Below, one piece after another: positions 3,261-8,115 of a stretch of 8,115 nt of DNA. The notes below the pieces were generated by a model, which ran no database searches, was not told the origin of the DNA, and saw only the letters and a list, made by a program, of their open reading frames with translations. The position numbers and the translations under genes are program-made. Source of the DNA: an uncultured Candidatus Saccharibacteria bacterium (GTDB lineage: Bacteria; Patescibacteriota; Saccharimonadia; Saccharimonadales; UBA4665). The stretch is from assembly GCA_937988795.1 (NCBI GenBank), contig CALKHY010000162.1, positions 1-8,115 of the forward strand, read 5' to 3'. Positions within the stretch are counted from its first letter, which is position 1; each line of letters begins with the position of its first letter.

Positions 3261-6221
3261 ATGTTCACACGCCAAGTTGCACGACTATACCGTCAAACAA
3301 AAACTAAAATCCTAAACCTGACTGTAGCGGCTACTATGTTGGCCAGCAGCGCCGGAGGCTTAGTGCCCCTTCTGACTGCGCGGCACGCCTTCGCAGCGTC
3401 AACCACCGTCTTTAACCAGACTGAGTTAGTGAATGCCCCGGCCGACGCCGGCAACGATGTTATTACCCTGGGCCAAGATATCATGACAACGGCCGAAGTG
3501 GTGATTAACCGTCCGGTCACTGTCAATGGCGCCGGTTTTGCGATCTCCCCGAATTTTGTCGGCAGTGACGCCAATAACTCCGTAATCGAGATTGTCAACA
3601 CCGACTCGGTGACCCTTGCCAACCTCACGATCGATGGTACGAACGGCACCTCTATCCACGGTATCAATATTTATAAATCAACCAGCGTGCAGCTGAACGA
3701 CGTAACCAGCAAGAATAACGACAAATCCGGCATCGTAGTCAATAGTTCTACCGTAACGGTAACCAATGTAACCACCAGCGGTAACGGATGGCACGGTATT
3801 AATGTAGATCAAAGGATTTCTGGTGTCCCGGCAGTCCTGACAGTAAACGGCGCAAGCAACCAAACAGACACCAAGCACATCTTTGTTGACGACACAACCA
3901 AAGACGTTGCCGTTTATGACACGAACAGCCAATACGCAATGTTTACTGAAGGCAACGCGCGCACATACATGCTGAAGCCAGTCGGCACCATTACCAGCCC
4001 TAAAGCAGGCCAGACCGTATCTGGAACACTTACCCTCACAGCAACCTACGAGGACTGGGACAATGGCATCAACGACGACGGCGTCCAGTGGGCGGTCCGT
4101 AAGGATACCTGCACCGCTGGCGCTCCAGGGGTGGCCGGTAATGTAGATGGCCTGAACAGCCCCTATGTCTGGAACGGCGCTGAATTTAGCGCCTCGCTCG
4201 ACACCACTGGCTGGGCCGATGGCGAGTACTGTTTTGTGTTCAACCCCGCCGACGACGCCGGCTATCCAGATGTGCGCAAGACCGTAACGTTTACCATCGA
4301 CAACACGCCTCCGGCCAAACCGACCCTTCTAAGCCCCGGTAACGGTGTACCGGTATCGGGCGACGATCTGGTCAACGACTGGGATGACGTCGCGGGAGCG
4401 CACCACTACACGTACCAGAGCTACAATGTCAACGGTAGCGGCGACTGTAACCTTAACGACATCCGCTGGACAGAAGATTACCTCGCCAGCAACACCAACT
4501 CACGCGATGTTGCCGACCTGGTATTCTGCTGGCGCGTCAAAGCAGTGGACGAGCTGGGCAATGAGAGTGAGTGGAGCGACCTCTGGAAGACAGTGGTAGA
4601 CAACACGATCCCGAGCACACCGGTCATTACCAATCCGACCGACGGGCAGTACTTTGCCAGCGCCCCGATCCTGAACAAATGGAATGCTTCAACCGACGCG
4701 AACGGCATCGCGAAATACCAGATTGCCTACCATTACGACGATGGTCACACCTTTAGCGGTAGCACCTGCCCTGGCCTGACGATGCCGGGATACAGCGGCT
4801 TCATCGGCTGCCGCGACCTAACTGGCACGCAGCGCAACCATTCGCCAAACAACAACGAGCAAGGCGGCGTCACTATATGGGTCCGCGCCCTCGACAACGC
4901 TGGCCATTGGAGCAACTGGAGCTTACCTGTTCATTACTACTACGACGCCACCCCGCCCAGCGTACCGACCGGCGGCTGGCCGCACCTGGCAACGCTAAAT
5001 TCCAACGTATTTAACTACACCTGGAACCCATCGACCGACAACGTTTCTGGCGTTACCTACGAATACCAGGCATCACAAAACCCGGCTCAAAGTGGCGGCG
5101 TGCTGACCAGCGGCCTGTGGCAAAACTGGGTGCATGGCAATGCTTCGCAGTATCCGCTCAACAGCCCGCTTATCCCATCGGTAGGCACTAGCGACGGCAC
5201 GTGGTACTGGCAAGTTCGGGCGGTTGACGCAGCCGGCAACAAATCGGCATGGAGCGAAATTTGGCACTACACGCTCGATAGTGTGGCTCCTGCGGTCCCG
5301 ACAGCCGAGCTTACGCAAGACAGTGATGGTGCGAACGTGCCTGACGGCGGCTACACCAATTCGCAGTTCTTCACCTTTAGCCTAACTTCTTCGCCCGACA
5401 CAACCCGTTACCAATTAAAGTATTGGAACGACATTTCTGGCTCGCCGTTCAAAGAGCTTTCGCCTTGGAACCCTACCGACCTGAGCGGCCACTCACCAGT
5501 GTTGGGCACCTACAAAGACAACTTTACGCAAGGCGAGGGTACGCACTACTTTGCCTTTAGCGCCTGCGACGCGGCAGGCAACTGCTCGCCTTACAGCACT
5601 CCATTTGTTGTAACATTCGACAAGACAGCCCCCAGCGTCGCCATTACCGGCTTCAGCCAGACCAACAATCTAATCCAGCCAAATGTCGATGCTGACGACG
5701 CAAACCCTATGTCGTACAAATGGGTAGCCGTCAATGGGCCGACCGCATCAGCGACATTTGATGATGACGTGCTCAATCCGGTCTTTACCGTTGACGCCAA
5801 CACCACCGACACCTACGAGTTTGAGCTGACCGTAACTGACGCCGCTGGCAACAGCACTACCGTACCATTTAGCTTCACCTACACCGCGCCGACTCCAGAA
5901 ACGGACGCGACTGAGGATGAAGGCACAGACGGTACTGGTGGCACGGTCAGCAACGTCACGACTACCAACCCAACTACTGGCGAACCGGTAAACGTTCCTA
6001 ACGACGAAGGTACACCCGACGACGAGGTCGTAGAATCTGCCACAACCACTGCAGTCGAAGGCGCCAGCACCGAAGCTGAAGACGCCGCAACCGAGTTGGT
6101 TGAGAACGCTGCCAGCACCGGCAAGTTCCTTGGCCTCGGCTGGTGGTGGCTGGCGATCCTGGGCGCGCTGGCAATGCTGTGGCTGCTCTTCGCCCGCCGC
6201 ACCAGCGAAGACAAAAACTAA
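3261..6221 (+). CDS. Large secreted, membrane-anchored surface protein: beta-helix plus Ig/FN3-like repeats
   Basis: 986 aa. Residues 1-46 are a long signal peptide: a basic start with R/K to residue 16, a hydrophobic core, and probable cleavage after AFA (44-46). Residues about 50-235 look like a right-handed parallel beta-helix (NosD/PbH1-like: repeated short strands with aligned V/I/N, e.g. SIHGINIYKS, SGIVVNSSTV, WHGINVDQ). Residues about 240-875 hold roughly five to six Ig/FN3-like domains, marked by linkers DNTPPAKP (347-354), DNTIPSTP (447-454), DATPPSVP (562-569), DSVAPAVP (673-680) and DKTAPSV (787-793), and by recurring 'D-x-x-G-N-x-S-x-W-S' ends. Eight cysteines occur, two per domain in four domains. 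Residues 876-953 are an acidic, Thr-rich stalk. Residues 954-978 are a Trp-rich membrane helix (GLGWWWLAIL) followed by ARRTSEDKN. No LPXTG and no catalytic signature are seen. Likely role: adhesion, cell contact or polysaccharide binding (inference). Tandem stops TAA TAA. Confidence 0.9.
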   Translation: MFTRQVARLYRQTKTKILNLTVAATMLASSAGGLVPLLTARHAFAASTTVFNQTELVNAPADAGNDVITLGQDIMTTAEVVINRPVTVNGAGFAISPNFVGSDANNSVIEIVNTDSVTLANLTIDGTNGTSIHGINIYKSTSVQLNDVTSKNNDKSGIVVNSSTVTVTNVTTSGNGWHGINVDQRISGVPAVLTVNGASNQTDTKHIFVDDTTKDVAVYDTNSQYAMFTEGNARTYMLKPVGTITSPKAGQTVSGTLTLTATYEDWDNGINDDGVQWAVRKDTCTAGAPGVAGNVDGLNSPYVWNGAEFSASLDTTGWADGEYCFVFNPADDAGYPDVRKTVTFTIDNTPPAKPTLLSPGNGVPVSGDDLVNDWDDVAGAHHYTYQSYNVNGSGDCNLNDIRWTEDYLASNTNSRDVADLVFCWRVKAVDELGNESEWSDLWKTVVDNTIPSTPVITNPTDGQYFASAPILNKWNASTDANGIAKYQIAYHYDDGHTFSGSTCPGLTMPGYSGFIGCRDLTGTQRNHSPNNNEQGGVTIWVRALDNAGHWSNWSLPVHYYYDATPPSVPTGGWPHLATLNSNVFNYTWNPSTDNVSGVTYEYQASQNPAQSGGVLTSGLWQNWVHGNASQYPLNSPLIPSVGTSDGTWYWQVRAVDAAGNKSAWSEIWHYTLDSVAPAVPTAELTQDSDGANVPDGGYTNSQFFTFSLTSSPDTTRYQLKYWNDISGSPFKELSPWNPTDLSGHSPVLGTYKDNFTQGEGTHYFAFSACDAAGNCSPYSTPFVVTFDKTAPSVAITGFSQTNNLIQPNVDADDANPMSYKWVAVNGPTASATFDDDVLNPVFTVDANTTDTYEFELTVTDAAGNSTTVPFSFTYTAPTPETDATEDEGTDGTGGTVSNVTTTNPTTGEPVNVPNDEGTPDDEVVESATTTAVEGASTEAEDAATELVENAASTGKFLGLGWWWLAILGALAMLWLLFARRTSEDKN

Positions 6222-6234
6222 TAACAGCTAATCC

Positions 6235-6268
6235 AAATAGACCCTCGTCCAAAACCGAGGGGCTATTT
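6235..6268. terminator. Strong hairpin terminator between the surface-protein gene and orn, probably bidirectional
   Basis: AAATAG-A-CCCTCG (6235-6247) pairs with CGAGGG-G-CTATTT (6256-6268): 12 bp plus one A/G mismatch, with an 8-nt loop. On the plus strand the stem ends in ATTTATTGTT (T-rich), 13 nt after the surface-protein stop. On the minus strand it follows the orn stop by about 50 nt with a weaker T tract. It fits two convergent genes sharing one terminator. Confidence 0.85.
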
Positions 6269-6318
6269 ATTGTTCGCGTAAAGCCTACTGTCGCACCAGC
6301 CGCAAGATTAGAGCAATT

Positions 6319-6867
6319 TTACTGTTCTAAGTGCTTCAGCCGCTCGAGATAGTGCTGGAGTTCGGCGATTGAGGCCTGAATGTCGTCGAACGCGCGGTGC
6401 GCATCGTTCTTCTCGAATTCGTAGTTGTACTTGCCTTGCATCAGAATTTTGAACGAGGTGACGTCCAGCATGCGGTAATGGAGCAAGGCGTCCACCTCCG
6501 GCCACCACTTTTTGATGAAAATCCGGTCGTTATGGATCGAGTTGCCAGCCAAAATGGCCGGCTCGTCGCCAAACTGCGCGCGGATAAAACCAATGAGTTC
6601 GTGTTTAACTTCGTCTTCGGGGCGGCCCTGGGTACGCACGCGCTCAGTCAGGCCGCTCAGGGCGTGCTGGTTCTTGGCCCATTCGTTCATATTTTCGAGT
6701 ATTTCATCGGACTGCTTGATGACCGCTTCGTAGCTGGCGAGCGTCTTAAAGTCAAAGTCCGTAACCTCGGCAGCAATCTCCAGAATAACGTCTTTATCCG
6801 GGTCCAGTCCGGTCATTTCCAAATCCACCCAGAGCAGCTTGGTGGGCTTTACTTTCTTTAAATCCAT
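6319..6867 (-). CDS. orn: Oligoribonuclease (DEDDh 3'-5' exoribonuclease)
   Basis: Degrades 2-5-nt RNA fragments (and pGpG in organisms that use c-di-GMP) to mononucleotides, the last step of RNA decay, in the cytoplasm. 182 aa, the normal Orn length. All DEDDh motifs are visible: LLWVDLEMTGLD (D15, E17), LAGNSIHNDRIF (D114), and HRAFDDI (H157, D162). The Orn-specific HYRMLDVTSFK (130-140) after the second motif separates it from DnaQ-type exonucleases. The ATG at 6867 has no Shine-Dalgarno. An extended -10 TGTTATACT (6874-6882) ends 6 nt upstream, so the mRNA is probably leaderless. It has its own promoter downstream of the argS-mscL-msrB group and is convergent with the surface-protein gene across a shared terminator. 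Its neighbours share no evident function with it. Confidence 0.96.
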   Translation of the reverse strand: MDLKKVKPTKLLWVDLEMTGLDPDKDVILEIAAEVTDFDFKTLASYEAVIKQSDEILENMNEWAKNQHALSGLTERVRTQGRPEDEVKHELIGFIRAQFGDEPAILAGNSIHNDRIFIKKWWPEVDALLHYRMLDVTSFKILMQGKYNYEFEKNDAHRAFDDIQASIAELQHYLERLKHLEQ

Positions 6868-6873
6868 GGCACT

Positions 6874-6882
6874 AGTATAACA
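6874..6882 (-). promoter_or_regulatory. Extended -10 promoter (TGTTATACT) of orn
   Basis: TGn-TATACT on the minus strand fits the extended -10 consensus, which can work without a -35; indeed none is seen at 17 bp. Only 6 nt separate it from the ATG, placing the predicted transcript start on the start codon. Confidence 0.6.
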
Positions 6883-6897
6883 CTATGCCAGGAGAGC

Positions 6898-7106
6898 TTA
6901 CGCATTCAAGGCAACGGCGCCTATAGCGACATTCTGAGCATCACCGTGTTGCTGGAGCAGCTTCTGTTCGCCGGCTAGAGAAGCCAACCAGTTAACAACC
7001 GGACCGTCGACGTTCAGTACTTTGCAGCTTCTTCAAAGTTAGCACGCAGTGTGTTCGCGTATGTGCTGCTAAGCACCTCTCGGCCATCGTATGCGAAATA
7101 AATCAA
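6898..7106 (-). pseudogene. Small frameshifted reading frame, unrecognised product
   Basis: Two coding-like frames join here. From a TTG at 7106 (or GTG at 7076) one frame reads 30 residues, including YDGREVLSSTYANTL and RANFEEAAK, to a TGA at 7014-7016. In the -1 frame the text continues without a break as KVLNVDGPVVNWLASLAG, then EQKLLQQHGDAQNVAIG, and AVALNA-stop (TAA 6898-6900). One extra A in the short A run around 7034-7036 would restore a single protein of about 69 aa. The second half has strong G-first codon bias, as in real genes. It begins 8 nt after msrB and ends 31 nt before orn. I recognise no family. It could be a decayed gene, a sequencing or assembly indel, or chance. No good ribosome site precedes it. 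Confidence 0.42.
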
Positions 7107-7114
7107 TTATCTGT

Positions 7115-7525
7115 TCACTGGCGCTTCTGGAAGTCTAGGGCGCAGGAGTTGATGCAGTAATGTTTGCCTGTCGGGGAGTCGGGATCGTCGAAGACGTGGC
7201 CGAGGTGGCTGCCGCAATTTTTGCAAATAACTTCGATGCGATGCATGCCCAGGTCGTAGTCGTCCTTTAGCTCGACTTTGTCACTGCCGGCGACTTCGGC
7301 AAAGCTGGGCCAGCCCGCCAGGCCGGGCTGTGTTGAGTCAAACTTGGCATCACTCATAAACAGCAGTTCGCCGCAGGCGGCGCAGCGGTACTCGCCTTTT
7401 TCGTTGGTGTGAAGCAATTTGCCGGTGAACGGCGCCTCGGTGCCCTTTTCGCGCAGCACACGGTATTGCTCGGGCGTCAGCCGTTTCTTCCATTCTTCTT
7501 CGCTGACGTCCCGCATGCTGCCCAT
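7115..7525 (-). CDS. msrB: Peptide-methionine (R)-S-oxide reductase MsrB
   Basis: Reduces methionine-R-sulfoxide in proteins back to methionine, using thioredoxin-type electrons. 136 aa, the usual length for a single-domain MsrB. Structural zinc cysteines are C48/C51 (CAAC) and C101/C104 (CKNC). The substrate-binding core has GWPSF (71-75), MHRIEVICKNCGSHLGHVF (94-112) and the catalytic Cys in HYCINS (C124). The classical resolving Cys in the 'FDSGCGWPSF' position is absent: the segment reads KFDSTQPGLAGWPSF with a short insertion. C128, four residues after the catalytic Cys, is the only spare cysteine. No signal peptide, so it is cytoplasmic. The ATG at 7525 is preceded by AAAGGA (7533-7538, 7-nt spacer) inside the end of mscL, with only 4 nt between the genes. 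They are probably co-transcribed and coupled. It ends in TGA, which argues for the standard code. Confidence 0.96.
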   Translation of the reverse strand: MGSMRDVSEEEWKKRLTPEQYRVLREKGTEAPFTGKLLHTNEKGEYRCAACGELLFMSDAKFDSTQPGLAGWPSFAEVAGSDKVELKDDYDLGMHRIEVICKNCGSHLGHVFDDPDSPTGKHYCINSCALDFQKRQ

Positions 7526-7529
7526 GACC

Positions 7530-7997
7530 TTATCCTTTCTTCTTGAACCTGTCCAGCTTCAATAATTTGTACGTTGCGTAGATGATCGCCGCTACAATGA
7601 CGAATGTGAGTAAAGTGTAAACGATCGATCCCCACTCGATTTTGGCCTTTTGGTCGCCAATTGTCAGTGTAAAAGCTTGCTTGGCCAGACCGCCGCTGCC
7701 GGGCAAAAGCAGGCCCGTAATGGGGTTGATAAACCCGGCCATGATAGAATCAACAACCACTTTGATTTGGGTACCGAACACAATACCGATACCAATGCCT
7801 ACTACGCTTTGTTCACGCAAGAAGTCACCAAAGCCGGTGGCGTGCTTGCGGGCCTGCTCAGCCACGACGTCACTCACCGCCTCGGCTGCGGCAGCTGGAC
7901 TGAGGTTGGCGAGCTTGGTTTTGACTTCTTTTATTTGCCGCTGCGTCTTGACAGCTTTTGTCTTGCGGTCTATTTTTTCAAGCGTCTTCTTTGCCAT
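7530..7997 (-). CDS. mscL: Large-conductance mechanosensitive channel MscL with an N-terminal extension
   Basis: Homopentameric membrane channel that opens on membrane tension and releases solutes in hypo-osmotic shock. 155 aa. The channel part is residues about 55-155. GFGDFLREQSVVGIGIG (55-71) matches the amphipathic N-helix and start of TM1 (compare the F-x-x-F-x-x-R/x-N-V-V-x-x-x-V-G pattern of MscL). TM1 runs to about 90, then INPITGLLLPG. A short periplasmic loop with a beta-hairpin-like KQAFTLTIGDQKAKIEWG (106-123) precedes TM2 (124-147) and a basic KLDRFKKKG tail. Unusual: about 54 extra N-terminal residues, Lys/Arg-rich at 3-28 then Ala/Glu-rich (35-50), with no counterpart in typical MscL. 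No Shine-Dalgarno precedes the ATG at 7997. A TACAAT hexamer (8008-8013) ends 10 nt upstream. It lies 18 nt after argS and 4 nt before msrB. Confidence 0.9.
   Translation of the reverse strand: MAKKTLEKIDRKTKAVKTQRQIKEVKTKLANLSPAAAAEAVSDVVAEQARKHATGFGDFLREQSVVGIGIGIVFGTQIKVVVDSIMAGFINPITGLLLPGSGGLAKQAFTLTIGDQKAKIEWGSIVYTLLTFVIVAAIIYATYKLLKLDRFKKKG
7533..7538 (-). promoter_or_regulatory. Shine-Dalgarno site of msrB inside the end of mscL
   Basis: AAAGGA on the minus strand, 7 nt before the ATG at 7525 and overlapping the last two sense codons of mscL. It favours the ATG at 7525 over the in-frame ATG at 7516. Confidence 0.6.
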
Positions 7998-8007
7998 AGT
8001 AACTACT

Positions 8008-8013
8008 ATTGTA
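8008..8013 (-). promoter_or_regulatory. Putative -10 element (TACAAT) of mscL-msrB
   Basis: TACAAT on the minus strand between the argS stop and the mscL ATG, 10 nt from the ATG, giving a predicted leader of about 3 nt. No -35 is recognisable because that position lies in argS coding sequence. The ATAGTA/TACTAT dyad (7996-8009) overlaps the start codon and this box. Confidence 0.35.
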
Positions 8014-8015
8014 CG

Positions 8016-8114
8016 CTACATCTTGTCTGGGGCGGCGATGCCGAGGAGCTCAAGGCCGTCTTTTAGAATGTCGGCATAGAGCTCGACAAGCTTAAGTCGC
8101 GTTGCCTCAGATCG
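8016..8114 (-). CDS. argS: Arginyl-tRNA synthetase, C-terminal end (partial, runs off the window)
   Basis: Only the last 32 codons plus TAG are present. The residues RSEATRLKLVELYADILK, then DGLELLGIAAPDKM, match the characteristic C-terminus of class I arginyl-tRNA synthetase: the end of the DALR anticodon-binding helical bundle, with 'R-L-x-L-V-x-x-x-x-x-x-L-x-x-G-L-x-L-L-G-I-x-A-P-x-x-M' at the very end. The enzyme charges tRNA-Arg with arginine in the cytoplasm. Catalytic motifs (HIGH, KMSK-like) lie outside. Its stop is 18 nt from the mscL start, so read-through into mscL-msrB is possible. Because the stretch is short, another DALR-domain synthetase cannot be fully excluded, but the LLGIxAPxxM ending is typical of ArgRS. 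Confidence 0.85.
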   Translation of the reverse strand, partial: RSEATRLKLVELYADILKDGLELLGIAAPDKM

Positions 8115-8115
8115 G

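Noticed and set aside
5879..6252. Minus-strand open frames opposite the C-terminal stalk of the surface protein
   Set aside because: Ser/Val- and Arg-rich translations arise from the complement of Thr/Glu/Ala-rich repeats; no start signals.
6397..6861. 154-codon plus-strand open frame opposite orn
   Set aside because: It mirrors orn almost exactly; the orn frame has all DEDDh residues, so this is a codon-bias shadow.
6885..6926. Tiny plus-strand frame (13 codons) starting ATGCCAGGAG with a TATAAC box just before it
   Set aside because: Too short, no family; the box overlaps the orn promoter on the other strand.
7000..7092. ATG-started 31-codon minus-strand frame (MAERCLAAH...) in the msrB-orn gap
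   Set aside because: Cys/Arg/His-rich composition and poor codon bias; the overlapping split frame is far more coding-like.
7115..7117. UGA read as glycine (Gracilibacteria-type code)
   Set aside because: TGA ends msrB exactly at the family's normal length and no gene here contains in-frame TGA as a sense codon.

Overview
The window (about 50% GC, standard genetic code) looks like chromosomal DNA of a small-genome bacterium of the Candidatus Saccharibacteria / Patescibacteria (CPR) type. This rests on the unusual DnaG primase that lacks its zinc ligands, the compact gene layout, start codons sitting almost directly on -10 promoter elements, a large modular surface protein, and the DnaG and MscL sequence flavour. 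The assignment is inference from family knowledge, not a database match. TGA ends msrB, and I see no internal TGA read as sense in any gene, so the UGA=Gly code of Gracilibacteria/Absconditabacteria is unlikely.

Layout. (1) Positions 1-2004, minus strand: dnaG followed by the N-terminal part of rpoD, overlapping by 8 nt. This is the core of the classical macromolecular-synthesis operon; no rpsU lies upstream. (2) 2059-2697, plus strand: a divergently transcribed single-pass membrane protein of unknown function. (3) 2688-2817: a striking 130-bp nested inverted repeat. Its 28-bp perfect arms are built of TAGTAGY heptamers. It lies between two convergent genes, encodes the tail of both, and carries two GC-rich hairpins that act as terminators. 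(4) 2801-3121, minus strand: an MmcQ/YjbR-like protein. (5) 3261-6221, plus strand: a 986-residue secreted, membrane-anchored surface protein (signal peptide, beta-helix, Ig/FN3-like repeats with paired cysteines, acidic stalk, C-terminal membrane anchor). It has its own promoter and a strong, probably bidirectional terminator. (6) 6319-8114, minus strand: the end of argS, mscL, msrB, a small frameshifted reading frame, and orn (oligoribonuclease).

How the genes fit together. dnaG/rpoD supply primase and the main sigma factor. argS/mscL/msrB combine tRNA charging, osmotic protection and repair of oxidised methionine. orn finishes RNA turnover. The surface protein is the accessory element and a candidate for contact with a host or neighbouring cells. 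The most notable observations are the zinc-less primase, the heptamer inverted repeat merged into two gene ends, the (near-)leaderless promoter pattern, and the disulfide-organised surface protein with a non-LPXTG C-terminal anchor.
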